Origin: Sphingorhabdus lutea
GTDB taxonomy: Bacteria > Pseudomonadota > Alphaproteobacteria > Sphingomonadales > Sphingomonadaceae
NCBI RefSeq assembly: GCF_001889025.1
Contig: NZ_CP018154.1
Span: 300,001 to 364,000, forward strand
Direction: 5' to 3'
DNA: 64,000 bases
Shown: piece by piece, positions 10,347-18,743 of the stretch
Position numbering within the stretch: the stretch's first letter is position 1
How the letters are laid out: every line of letters begins with the position of its first letter
Notes under the pieces: generated by a model
Seen by the model: only the letters and a program-made list of their open reading frames with translations
Database searches by the model: none
Told to the model about the DNA's origin: nothing
Made by a program: the position numbers and the translations under genes

Positions 10347-12164
10347 TTATTTTACCAATATTATACGGGCACGCATTAATCCACGCATGCTGTTTCCAAC
10401 AAAAAACCCGTCTGATAATGATTGGGCGGTAATATCGCCCTCCACAGCAATGCCTTCATCAATCATTTCGGCGCGCAAAATTCCTGGCTGTAATCCGTGC
10501 TTTAATGGTGGGGTAATAAAGCCATCTTTGCCATCTGGCACAAATATATTGGTAAAGCTGCCTTCTGTTAAATTTCCATTATCATCACAAAATATCACCT
10601 CATCTACATGTGAAGCCGCACGGCGCGGTTCATCATAAAATGCACGGTCGGTGCATTTATACCGCAATCTATAATCATCTGAGGAAAGGGTCATGGGACA
10701 TATAATGACGCGCAATTCCCTGTCTGTCCCATCTTTAATTGGGGAAATGGCAATCGACATTGCGCCGCTATGCGATAATAATAATCGCACCTTTGATATA
10801 TGTTCGATGTGAAAAGTCGCGGCATGCAACATGTTGCGCGCCTCATGCCGGTCAAACATAAATTTTAAATCTGACGCGCTATTTTTCAAACGCGCCAAAT
10901 GCGCCTCCAAACGCAATATTCCATGCGCGGGGTCAAATCGCATTGTTTCGATTAAATCAACAGCATGTTTATCGATTTTGGTAAACTCCCCCTTTAACAA
11001 ACATTCGCGCCATTCATTTTCCCCCAATGAATCAGCCACTATCCCCGAACCCAGACCCAAATTTGCGGCCCAGATTTGCGGCTTATCTGTCTTTGCCAAA
11101 CTTATGGTGCGGATTGCAACATTAAAAGCCATATCGCCATCCGGGTCCAATCGGCCAATTGACCCGCAATAAATGCCGCGCGGCGATATTTCCAATTCAT
11201 CAATTATTTCCATTGCGCGAATTTTGGGCGCACCGGTAATTGAACCACAGGGATAAATGGCCCGCAATATACGGGCAAAATCAACATTGCCTTTTAATTC
11301 ACCCTCTATGGTCGATGTCATTTGATGCACAGTGGGATAGCTTTCCACATGGAATAATTTATCCGCGCGCACGCTGCCCGCCACGCAAATGCGCGATATG
11401 TCGTTGCGTAATAAATCCACAATCATCAAATTTTCGGCGCGTTGTTTTTCATCATGGGCCAAAATATGTGCCAATTTTTTATCCTCCACCGGATTATGAT
11501 GGCGCGGCGCTGTGCCCTTCATGGGGCGCGTGGTTATTTTACCCGATTTAACCGAGAAAAATAATTCAGGCGAAAATGATAAATGCCATTGGCTGCCGGT
11601 CCAAATAATCCCGCCATATCCCGCCCTTGCCCGCGGGCGTAATGCGGCATAAAGCGATAGGGGCGATCCGGTTAATGTGGCCAAATTGGCAAAGGTGTAA
11701 TTTGCCTGATATATATCGCCATTATTGATATATTGGATTAGTTTTTCAAAATTAAGTTGATATTCCGCCTGTTCAATTTGTGGCTGCATGTCGCCCAAAA
11801 TTGCGCCCTTATTGCTGGGCAATATAGTTGCAATTTCTTCGCTGTTAAATGTTTCAAAATCATCAAAAATCGCAAACCATAAAAGCGGCTGGGTTAAATT
11901 ATCTGGCAAGGGCAATTTGGGTAAAGTGCGCCCCTCCATCGCCAATCCGGCCTCATAGCTGATAAAACCCGCGGCATATTTTCCCTGTTGCTTATATGTC
12001 TCCATCGACGCAAAAATATCGGGCAATTCCGCGGGATGATGGGTGGTCAAAATATCAATGGGATTGATATATAATCGCGAAGGCGCAGCGCCAGACGCCC
12101 GTGCATCGTCCAATAAAATAAACGGCCCGCTTAATGCGGCAATATTGTTTATTTTCCTATCCAT
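10347..12164 (-). CDS. pabB: Fused aminodeoxychorismate synthase component I and aminodeoxychorismate lyase (PabB-PabC)
   Basis: A 605-residue fusion for p-aminobenzoate synthesis in the folate pathway. Residues ~1-385 are the chorismate-binding domain with the signature CGSITGAPKIRAMEIIDELE (~305-325) and GSGIVADSLGENEWRECLLK (~370). Residues ~390-605 are a class IV PLP aminotransferase fold: VDLIETMRFDPAHGILRLEA opens it and NLTEGSFTNIFV is the cofactor-binding loop. PabB makes 4-amino-4-deoxychorismate with ammonia from a PabA glutaminase, not present here, and the PabC half releases pyruvate to give PABA. The ATG overlaps the end of divK by 8 bases, implying co-transcription and translational coupling. 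A weak hairpin (10317-10330) follows the stop. Confidence 0.95.
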   Translation of the reverse strand: MDRKINNIAALSGPFILLDDARASGAAPSRLYINPIDILTTHHPAELPDIFASMETYKQQGKYAAGFISYEAGLAMEGRTLPKLPLPDNLTQPLLWFAIFDDFETFNSEEIATILPSNKGAILGDMQPQIEQAEYQLNFEKLIQYINNGDIYQANYTFANLATLTGSPLSLYAALRPRARAGYGGIIWTGSQWHLSFSPELFFSVKSGKITTRPMKGTAPRHHNPVEDKKLAHILAHDEKQRAENLMIVDLLRNDISRICVAGSVRADKLFHVESYPTVHQMTSTIEGELKGNVDFARILRAIYPCGSITGAPKIRAMEIIDELEISPRGIYCGSIGRLDPDGDMAFNVAIRTISLAKTDKPQIWAANLGLGSGIVADSLGENEWRECLLKGEFTKIDKHAVDLIETMRFDPAHGILRLEAHLARLKNSASDLKFMFDRHEARNMLHAATFHIEHISKVRLLLSHSGAMSIAISPIKDGTDRELRVIICPMTLSSDDYRLRYKCTDRAFYDEPRRAASHVDEVIFCDDNGNLTEGSFTNIFVPDGKDGFITPPLKHGLQPGILRAEMIDEGIAVEGDITAQSLSDGFFVGNSMRGLMRARIILVK

Positions 12165-12525
12165 TGATGGTGGATTGAACCGCTTCTAAAAATTTCATGA
12201 CGGGCACGGGTTTTGATAAATATGCCGCCGCGCCTGCATTGATAATGCGGTCTGCATCGCCCGTCCCGGCATAGGCGGTCACCGCCAAAACGGGAATATG
12301 CCGCAATGCCTCATCCGCCTTCATCAAACCAATTAATTCCAGCCCGCTAATATGCGGTAATTGTATGTCCATCACCGCCATATCGGGCATGAAATCCTTT
12401 AACGCGGCCATCACCTCGCGGCCATCCTTTACCGCGGCAACATCAAAACCATGATTGCGCAGTAAATCTGTGAATAATTTGAGGTTCAGTTCATTATCCT
12501 CGACGATCATAATTTTTTTAACCAT
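12157..12525 (-). CDS. divK: Single-domain response regulator DivK
   Basis: A 122-residue receiver domain with no output domain. The acidic pocket is in IMIVEDNELNLKLF, the phospho-acceptor is Asp in AVMDIQLPHISGLE (~residue 53), the switch Thr is in AVTAYAGTG and the conserved Lys is in LSKPVPV. The EDNELNLKLF and QLPHISGLE strings are characteristic of DivK, which in Caulobacter shuttles between PleC and DivJ and, through DivL/CckA, controls CtrA and hence replication and cell fate. Here it overlaps pabB rather than sitting by pleD. Its upstream region contains a tandem AT-rich repeat. Confidence 0.9.
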   Translation of the reverse strand: MVKKIMIVEDNELNLKLFTDLLRNHGFDVAAVKDGREVMAALKDFMPDMAVMDIQLPHISGLELIGLMKADEALRHIPVLAVTAYAGTGDADRIINAGAAAYLSKPVPVMKFLEAVQSTING

Positions 12526-12606
12526 AGACTGCCTTTATTCGCTGCTTTACCATCATGCAATGTATGAACGCGCCATATCCATTTTGATATGCTGATATTC
12601 ATATTA

Positions 12607-12641
12607 TATATTCTTATATGCTGTTATATTCTTATATGCTG
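12607..12641. repeat. Tandem AT-rich repeat between divK and the DUF3572 gene
   Basis: The 17-base unit TATATTCTTATATGCTG is present twice (12607-12623 and 12625-12641), with an 18-base period. It lies in the 163-base divergent intergenic region, so it may overlap promoters for divK or the rightward operon. It could be a slipped-strand duplication or a paired binding site. Confidence 0.6.
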
Positions 12642-12688
12642 GGCGAAAGCATCCTTTATGATAAAAAATCTAAAATATTTGGACAAAA

Positions 12689-12994
12689 ATGATGATTAGG
12701 GAAAATAGGCCCGATAGAATGACTCCCGATTTAATCGCCCTACAGGCTTTGGCGTGGATAATGTCGGACACGCCGCGCGCGGAACGTTTTTTGGCCATGA
12801 CCGGACATAGCGCAGACAGCCTGCGCAGCGCCATAGCAGACCCATCAAATCTGGCTGCGGTTATAAATTTCTTGGAAAATTATGAACCAGACCTTATCGC
12901 CTGTGCAGAACATATGGGAATAAACCCCATGGACTTGGTATCCGCCCGCCACATATTGGACGGCAGCAAAAATGAAGAAGGATATATATGTTAA
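12689..12994 (+). CDS. DUF3572 family protein
   Basis: A 101-residue, mostly helical soluble protein matching DUF3572, a small alphaproteobacterial family with no established function (LIALQALAWIMSDTPRAERFLAMTG and the conserved end VINFLENYEPDLIACAEHMGI). No membrane segment or metal motif is visible. An internal ATG at 12719 (MTPDLIAL) may be the true start, since homologous similarity begins about there. The gene is immediately downstream of the divK divergent promoter region and its end overlaps the HAD gene by 7 bases, so the two are co-transcribed. Confidence 0.8.
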   Translation: MMIRENRPDRMTPDLIALQALAWIMSDTPRAERFLAMTGHSADSLRSAIADPSNLAAVINFLENYEPDLIACAEHMGINPMDLVSARHILDGSKNEEGYIC

Positions 12995-13647
12995 ACCCAT
13001 CGGGCCGCCCCCTATTGATTAGCGATTGTGACGAGGTTATCCTGCATATGGTGGCGCCATTTGCGGCGTGGTTGGACAAAGAATATGATATTATTTTCGA
13101 CATGCAGGGCAGCGATTTTGCCAATGCATTAAAATATAAAAATGGTAATATCCCACTAGAGCCACAGCAAATATGGGAAAAACTGGACGGTTTTTTTGAC
13201 GGTCAAATGCATAGTCAAATGCCCATTTCCGGCGCAATAGAGGCATTTGGCAATATGGCCGAATTTTGTGATATTGTTATCTTAACCAATTTAAAGGATC
13301 ACCGCGCCACATCACGGGCCGAGCAATTGGCCAATTTTGGCTTGCACCATCCTGTATATACTAATCAAGGTGGCAAGGGCGCAGCATTGGCGCGTATCAT
13401 TGATGAATATAAACCATCTAGCGCGGTGTTTATTGACGATTTACCGCAACATCATGAATCTGTTGCCAAGGAAATAGACGGTATTTGGCGGCTGCATTTT
13501 GTGGGCGAACCCATGCTTGCCCCGCATGTAAAAGCTGCGGATCATGCCCATGAACGTATTGATATTTGGGCGGAGGCCGAAAAATGGGTCACCGCAAAAT
13601 TGCAGGAAAATATTCCTGCCCCACAAATTAACTTTGCAATAGAATAG
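12988..13647 (+). CDS. HAD-superfamily hydrolase
   Basis: A 219-residue HAD-like protein. Motif I is LLISDCDEVILHM near residue 10 (nucleophile Asp and acid-base Asp two residues later), motif II is the Thr in IVILTNLKDH near 95, and motif IV is the acidic pair in AVFIDDLPQHHES near 145. A helical cap of about 60 residues lies between motifs I and II. This is consistent with a small-molecule phosphatase; the substrate is not evident. It starts 7 bases inside the DUF3572 gene and is followed by the RidA gene after 7 bases, forming a three-gene operon. Confidence 0.85.
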   Translation: MLNPSGRPLLISDCDEVILHMVAPFAAWLDKEYDIIFDMQGSDFANALKYKNGNIPLEPQQIWEKLDGFFDGQMHSQMPISGAIEAFGNMAEFCDIVILTNLKDHRATSRAEQLANFGLHHPVYTNQGGKGAALARIIDEYKPSSAVFIDDLPQHHESVAKEIDGIWRLHFVGEPMLAPHVKAADHAHERIDIWAEAEKWVTAKLQENIPAPQINFAIE

Positions 13648-13654
13648 GAATAAA

Positions 13655-14116
13655 ATGAGCAATAATATCGCATCCAAATTGGCCGATCTTGGCCTATCCC
13701 TTCCCGAAGCAGCCGCCCCCGTTGCATCCTATGCGCCAGCGGTAAATTTAAATGGCGTTTTACATATTAGCGGCCAACTGCCCTTTATTGACGGCGCACT
13801 TGTCACCGGAAAATTGGGTGATAGCGTGTCGGTGGAACAGGGACAGGAAGCAGCAAAGGCATGCGCATTAATGTTGCTGGCCCAAATTGAAAAAGCCGCC
13901 GGTTCTTTGGATAATGTCGCGCAAATCGTAAAATTAGGGGTTTTTATTGCCAGCACCCCTGATTTTACCGATCAGCCAAAGGTTGCAAATGGCGCATCAG
14001 ATTTGATGGAAGCGGTATTTGGCGCGGCGGGCAAACATGCGCGTAGTGCGGTCGGCGTTCCGGTATTGCCGTTGAACGCGGCGGTGGAAATTGATGCCAT
14101 CGTTGCTTTAAAATAG
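13655..14116 (+). CDS. RidA/YjgF family protein
   Basis: A 153-residue protein of the RidA superfamily, in the longer subgroup that starts SKLADLGLSLPEAAAPVASY. RidA hydrolyses reactive enamine/imine intermediates released by PLP enzymes; this subgroup is less well studied. The conserved Arg that binds the substrate carboxylate is likely the R in HARSAVGVPVLPLNAAVEID, which closes the trimer-interface strand. AGGAATAAA precedes the ATG. It ends the DUF3572-HAD operon; an aminotransferase that could supply imines is encoded 3.5 kb away. Confidence 0.88.
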   Translation: MSNNIASKLADLGLSLPEAAAPVASYAPAVNLNGVLHISGQLPFIDGALVTGKLGDSVSVEQGQEAAKACALMLLAQIEKAAGSLDNVAQIVKLGVFIASTPDFTDQPKVANGASDLMEAVFGAAGKHARSAVGVPVLPLNAAVEIDAIVALK

Positions 14117-14169
14117 TCGCCTTAAAATAATGGCCTTATAATAAGTTTTTTGAACGGGTATTTTTCATC

Positions 14170-15330
14170 ATGACGCAGAGTCAATCAGATACTCTATATG
14201 CCCGTATTGAAAAAAAAGTTGCCGCCATAAATGCCGATATTTGGGATGCATTAAATATTGGCGGCAACCCCTTTACCAGCCATGCATTTTTATCCGCCAT
14301 GGAAGAATCGGGCAGCGTTGGCAAGGGCAGCGGTTGGTCGCCTTTGCCCATTATGATATCAGGACCGGATGATCGGCCCGCCGCCATTTTGCCCGCTTAT
14401 TTAAAAGGGCATAGCCAGGGCGAATATGTATTTGATCAGGGCTGGGCACAGGCATATGAACGCGCCGGCGGGCAATATTATCCCAAATTACAAATTGCCG
14501 TGCCCTTTTCCCCCGTTTCTGGCCCGCGAATATTGTTTCAAGATGCACAATATGCCCTGCCCTTATTAAAAGCAGCGGAAAATTTCATTACCCAAAATGG
14601 CCTATCCTCTGCCCATGCCAGCTTTGTGGAGGAGGGGCAGCTTGATTTTTTTCGTGATGCGGGCTGGTTAATCCGACAGGATATTCAATTTCATTGGTAT
14701 AATAAAAATTATACTGATTTTGATGATTTCCTGTCCGCTTTATCATCGCGAAAGCGCAAAAATATCCGCAAAGAACGCCGTATTGCCAATGAAAATGTCG
14801 AAGTAAAGCTGCTTCGAGGTGCAGAAATTTTGCCGCACCATATGGATGCATTTTGGATTTTTTATCAAGATACTGGCGCACGAAAATGGGGCACGCCCTA
14901 TTTAACCCGCGCGGCATTTGATTTATTATTGGAAAAAATGGGCAATCAAATCATCCTCATCATGGCATTTAATGAAAATGGCATGGCGGTGGCGGGGGCG
15001 CTTAATTTATTGGGCGCAGACTGCCTATATGGTCGTTATTGGGGATGCGCTGAGCATTTGGACCATCTGCATTTTGAATTATGCTATTACCGACCCATCA
15101 TATTCGCAATTGAACATGGCCTGACGCGGGTGGAGGCCGGCGCACAGGGTGCACATAAATTGGCACGGGGTTATTTACCCTGCCCCACTTATTCGGCGCA
15201 TTTTATTGCCGATAAGGGGTTTCGCGATGCTGTTGCCCAATTTTTGGAACAAGAACAAAGCGCGGTGGAGGATGAAAGAGAATTCCTCACCCAATTAGGG
15301 CCGTTCAAACGCGGCCCCGACAATATATGA
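14170..15330 (+). CDS. GNAT-like acyltransferase, DUF482 (peptidogalycan biosynthesis-type)
   Basis: A 386-residue protein of the DUF482/COG3146 group, distantly related to FemAB and GNAT N-acyltransferases. Recognisable blocks are NPFTSHAFLSAMEESGS near residue 30, LSSRKRKNIRKERR near 195 (a basic helix that binds the acyl or nucleotide part) and LYGRYWGCAEHLDHLHFELCYYRPI near 285, the family's most conserved stretch. No transmembrane helix is obvious, so it is likely cytosolic. The acceptor is unknown; the family name reflects old guesswork. It converges with the Sel1 gene with only two bases between stops. Confidence 0.85.
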   Translation: MTQSQSDTLYARIEKKVAAINADIWDALNIGGNPFTSHAFLSAMEESGSVGKGSGWSPLPIMISGPDDRPAAILPAYLKGHSQGEYVFDQGWAQAYERAGGQYYPKLQIAVPFSPVSGPRILFQDAQYALPLLKAAENFITQNGLSSAHASFVEEGQLDFFRDAGWLIRQDIQFHWYNKNYTDFDDFLSALSSRKRKNIRKERRIANENVEVKLLRGAEILPHHMDAFWIFYQDTGARKWGTPYLTRAAFDLLLEKMGNQIILIMAFNENGMAVAGALNLLGADCLYGRYWGCAEHLDHLHFELCYYRPIIFAIEHGLTRVEAGAQGAHKLARGYLPCPTYSAHFIADKGFRDAVAQFLEQEQSAVEDEREFLTQLGPFKRGPDNI

Positions 15331-15332
15331 TA

Positions 15333-15629
15333 TTAAGCAGCGCGGCGTTCGCCTGCTTTTAACCATGCCCGTGCGTCACGTTGTGCATCGGCAATTTCGC
15401 GTGCGGTCATTTCATCGGCCACTTCGCTGCGGCAATGCATGGCTTCTTCATTGCCATATACTGCGGCAAGGTTGAACCATTTATGCGCCTCTACCATATT
15501 TACTTCCACGCCATTGCTGCCGGTGGAATAGGAAACACCTAAATCAAATAATGCATCTACATCGCCCGCTGCGGCATCTGCCATCCGGCTTTCGATAAGA
15601 TATTGTGCGCTTTTAATACTATTGGCCAT
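15333..15629 (-). CDS. Small Sel1-like repeat protein
   Basis: A 98-residue protein with one and a half Sel1/TPR-like units: AAAGDVDALFDLGVSYSTGS followed by NMVEAHKWFNLAAVYGNEEA, the classic AHKWFNLAA motif. Such repeats mediate protein-protein contacts. The start is ATG 15629, which has a GGGGG ribosome site five to nine bases upstream; the frame extends further back without support. No signal peptide is seen. A specific role is not evident. Confidence 0.85.
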   Translation of the reverse strand: MANSIKSAQYLIESRMADAAAGDVDALFDLGVSYSTGSNGVEVNMVEAHKWFNLAAVYGNEEAMHCRSEVADEMTAREIADAQRDARAWLKAGERRAA

Positions 15630-15772
15630 AACTGCCCCCTTTTTTTGTTCGGTAAGAGGAGTTGGCCCGAATATGGTAAACAAAATGTTAAAATATTTTT
15701 ATTTTTTGACGATTTTACAAATTTTACCTTTTTTTATTATCCAATATTATTGCAAGAAAGCGCAGATTTAGG

Positions 15773-16669
15773 TCATTCTTTATGGATTAATGTTCCAACG
15801 CCGCTGTCGGTGAACATTTCCATTAACATGGCATGGGGCAGGCGGCCATCCAAAATAACCGCCGCATCAACGCCCTTATGCACCGCATTAACACATGTTT
15901 CGACCTTGGGAATCATCCCGCCCTTAATCGTGCCATCTTCTTTTAATGCTTCAATTTTATGGGGATCTAAATCGCTTAATAATTCGCCATCCTTATCCAA
16001 CACGCCCTTTACATCGGTCAACAGGAATAAACGCGACGCGCCAAGCGCGGCCGCAACCGCGCCCGCCATGGTATCGGCATTTATATTATAAGTATGGCCG
16101 TCCCGCCCATTGCCAATGGGCGCAATGACGGGAATCATTCCGGCCTCGCTTATCGTATCAATGATACGGCGGTCCACCTCAACTGGTTCGCCAACAAAAC
16201 CTAAATCGACAATGCGTTCAATATTGCTATCTGGATCTTTGGCCGTGCGGCGCAATTTTTCGGCTGTGACGAAATTGCCATCCTTACCCGAAATACCCAT
16301 GGCGCGGCCTCCTGCCTTGGTAATCCAACCGACAAGTTCCTTATTTATCGCGCCCGATAATACCATTTCGGCAATTTCAGCGGTTTTTTTGTCGGTAACG
16401 CGCAGGCCATCAATAAATTCCGATTCGACCCCCATGGTTTTTAACATCGCGCCAATTTGTGGGCCGCCGCCATGCACCACAACAGGGTTAATCCCCACCG
16501 CTTTTAACAAAACAATATCATTGGCAAAATCCTGCGCCAATCCGGCATCGCCCATGGCATGACCGCCATATTTTACAACAAAGGTTTTACCTGCATATCG
16601 TTGTAAATATGGCAAAGCCTCGGTTAATGTTTCCGCCTTGGCCAACATTTCATTTTGGTGGTTACTCAT
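15773..16669 (-). CDS. argB: Acetylglutamate kinase
   Basis: A 298-residue amino acid kinase that phosphorylates N-acetyl-L-glutamate, the second step of arginine synthesis. Motifs: [12 protein letters not shown] (ATP-phosphate-binding Lys and Gly pair, ~residues 29-40), [10 protein letters not shown] (~62-72), [17 protein letters not shown] (acetylglutamate-binding region, ~195) and [12 protein letters not shown] (~217). Its size and the N-terminal helix before the kinase core fit the arginine-sensitive hexameric type. Its ATG overlaps the stop of the upstream transporter gene by 4 bases. Confidence 0.97.
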   Translation of the reverse strand: MSNHQNEMLAKAETLTEALPYLQRYAGKTFVVKYGGHAMGDAGLAQDFANDIVLLKAVGINPVVVHGGGPQIGAMLKTMGVESEFIDGLRVTDKKTAEIAEMVLSGAINKELVGWITKAGGRAMGISGKDGNFVTAEKLRRTAKDPDSNIERIVDLGFVGEPVEVDRRIIDTISEAGMIPVIAPIGNGRDGHTYNINADTMAGAVAAALGASRLFLLTDVKGVLDKDGELLSDLDPHKIEALKEDGTIKGGMIPKVETCVNAVHKGVDAAVILDGRLPHAMLMEMFTDSGVGTLIHKE

Positions 16670-17328
16670 GCCTCATCCTTATCCAATTCGCGGCCAATAT
16701 ACACAATTGCCTGTATCACAAAGGGGATGACCAATAATGATAAAATAGTTTTTGCCAACATTTGGCCAATCATTAATTCGGCAATGGGAAATACCCCATA
16801 AAATGCAATGGAGATAAATAATAATGTATCGACAATCTGGCTCAACGCACTGGCAATTGCGCCGCGAACGGCCATCATCATATTGCTTCCTGCCTCGCCA
16901 ATTTTACCGCGAAGGGCGCTAAAAATTGTGATGTTCAGAAATTGCGACGTGCCATAGGCAACAATACCCGCCGCCATTAAACGCGGGCTTTGCCCCAAAA
17001 TCATTTCAAATGCACCAAGACGCTCCACCTCCATTTTTGGCGATGCGGGAATTTGCAGCACCAAAATAATTAACAGCATAGACGCAATTAACGGGACAAA
17101 ACCAAATGTCACAATTTGTTTGGCGCGTTCTTGCCCATAAAGTTCGGCCACCGCGCTGGACAAGGCAACCAACATTAAAAAGGGGAAAATACCGGCCTCC
17201 ACCGCCAATGGGCCAAGCGCGACCTGTTTATTGCCCACCACACCAGCCAACACCGTCATCCCGCCATATAATAATGAAAAGACAAATAAAGCGCGCGGTA
17301 TCGTGATAATTTTTGATGAATTTGCCAT
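16666..17328 (-). CDS. Queuosine-precursor transporter, YhhQ/QPTR family
   Basis: A 220-residue inner membrane protein with about six hydrophobic helices. The blocks [20 protein letters not shown] near residue 20, [13 protein letters not shown] near 65 and [22 protein letters not shown] near 150 match the YhhQ family, which imports 7-cyano-7-deazaguanine or queuine-type precursors for tRNA modification. tgt, which inserts this base into tRNA, is encoded at the right end of the window. It overlaps argB by 4 bases, so the two form an operon although the pathways differ. Confidence 0.88.
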   Translation of the reverse strand: MANSSKIITIPRALFVFSLLYGGMTVLAGVVGNKQVALGPLAVEAGIFPFLMLVALSSAVAELYGQERAKQIVTFGFVPLIASMLLIILVLQIPASPKMEVERLGAFEMILGQSPRLMAAGIVAYGTSQFLNITIFSALRGKIGEAGSNMMMAVRGAIASALSQIVDTLLFISIAFYGVFPIAELMIGQMLAKTILSLLVIPFVIQAIVYIGRELDKDEA

Positions 17329-17464
17329 AAACTAGCCCCTGACCGAATAAATTTTTGCTGAATCCGCTTTGCCGCAACAAAAAGGCTTTGCGCAAGTGAA
17401 TAGTGACGCTAATCAACATAAAAGTCCTAAAAATAATCGGACATATTATATGGGGAGTGGGTAT

Positions 17465-18694
17465 ATGCAGATTTTGATGAGCATTTGCGGCATGGCAATT
17501 ATCTTGGCCGTCGCCTTTATTTTATCATCAAATCGGCGCGCCATCCGCCCCCGTGTGGTATTGGCCGCATTTGCCCTACAGGCCAGTTTTGCCGCATTGG
17601 TTTTATATGTTCCTTGGGGAAAAACCGCCTTAAATGCTGCTGCGGGCGGGGTGTCCAATTTGCTGGGCTATGCCAATGCGGGCACAACATTTTTATTTGG
17701 TGCATTGGCCAGTGACAAATTGGGCCAAAATTTCGCGATACAGGCATTGCCCGTTATCATATTTTTCGCGGCCTTAATTTCCGTTCTATATCATGTTGGT
17801 ATCATGCAATTTGTTATTAAATGGATTGGCGGCGGATTACAGAAAATTACCGGGATTTCCCGTGTGGAAAGCCTTTGCGCTGCATCCAATATTTTTGTTG
17901 GTCAATCCGAATCCCCCTTGGTCATTCGCCCCTATTTGGCCAGCCTGACCCCGTCACAGCTTTTTTGCGTGATGAGCGTGGGCATGGCGGGGGTTGCGGG
18001 CACAATTTTGGCCGCCTATGCCGCCATGGGTATTCGCATTGATTATCTGCTCGCCGCTGCCTTTATGTCCGCACCGGGCGGAATTTTAATGGCAAAAATG
18101 ATGATGCCTGATGATGTCAGCACATCTGAAATCGACCCAATTGTGGTTGAGGACCATCATGGTGATGAAGAAAAACCCGCCAATATCATTATGGCGGCGG
18201 CTCAGGGCGCTCAAACCGGCGTTCGTTTGGCCGTGGCCGTGGGCGCAATGGTGCTGGCCTTTGTCGCATTGGTCGCATTGGCCAATGGTATATTGGGCGG
18301 CATTGGTGGCTGGTTCGGGATTGAGGGATTAAGTTTCCAAGGCATATTGGGCCATATATTTGCCCCCATCATGTATTTGCTTGGCGTGCCATGGGATGAG
18401 GCAGCGCGCGCAGGCGGCCTATTTGGCACTAAAATTGTTCTAAATGAATTTGTCGCCTTTATCGAACTTGGCGGGATGAAGGATTTAAGCGCAACCAGCA
18501 TGGCCATTGTCACCTTTGCGCTTTGTGGTTTTGCGAATTTCAGCTCAATCGCCATTCAAATGGCCGTGACGGGCAGCCTTGCCCCCAATCAAAAACCAAT
18601 GATTGCAAAATTAGGGTTAAAGGCCTTGGCCGCAGGTTCGCTATCCAATTTGATGAGCGCGGCTTTGGCGGGCTTGTTCATTTCTTTGGCTTAA
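17465..18694 (+). CDS. Concentrative nucleoside transporter (CNT/NupC family)
   Basis: A 409-residue inner membrane symporter that imports nucleosides with protons or sodium. The N-terminal domain has the three-helix module starting CGMAIILAVAFILSSNRRAI; the core has GQSESPLVIRPYL near residue 160 and the C-terminal GTKIVLNEFVAFIEL near 325, the two re-entrant regions that bind nucleoside in CNT structures. ATG 17465 is chosen because GGGGAG sits eight bases upstream; ATG 17450 is also in frame. No nucleoside catabolic gene is adjacent. The family is secure, the substrate range is not. Confidence 0.94.
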   Translation: MQILMSICGMAIILAVAFILSSNRRAIRPRVVLAAFALQASFAALVLYVPWGKTALNAAAGGVSNLLGYANAGTTFLFGALASDKLGQNFAIQALPVIIFFAALISVLYHVGIMQFVIKWIGGGLQKITGISRVESLCAASNIFVGQSESPLVIRPYLASLTPSQLFCVMSVGMAGVAGTILAAYAAMGIRIDYLLAAAFMSAPGGILMAKMMMPDDVSTSEIDPIVVEDHHGDEEKPANIIMAAAQGAQTGVRLAVAVGAMVLAFVALVALANGILGGIGGWFGIEGLSFQGILGHIFAPIMYLLGVPWDEAARAGGLFGTKIVLNEFVAFIELGGMKDLSATSMAIVTFALCGFANFSSIAIQMAVTGSLAPNQKPMIAKLGLKALAAGSLSNLMSAALAGLFISLA

Positions 18695-18717
18695 TCATCA
18701 AAATATATGTATAAAAT

Positions 18718-18740
18718 GGGCCGGCATATCGGCCCTTTTT
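18718..18740. terminator. Terminator between the convergent nucleoside transporter and mutS genes
   Basis: GGGCCG (18718-18723) and CGGCCC (18730-18735) pair around a six-base loop, followed by five T. It is a good plus-strand terminator and, with a weaker T run on the other side, may also end mutS. Confidence 0.8.
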
Positions 18741-18743
18741 ATA

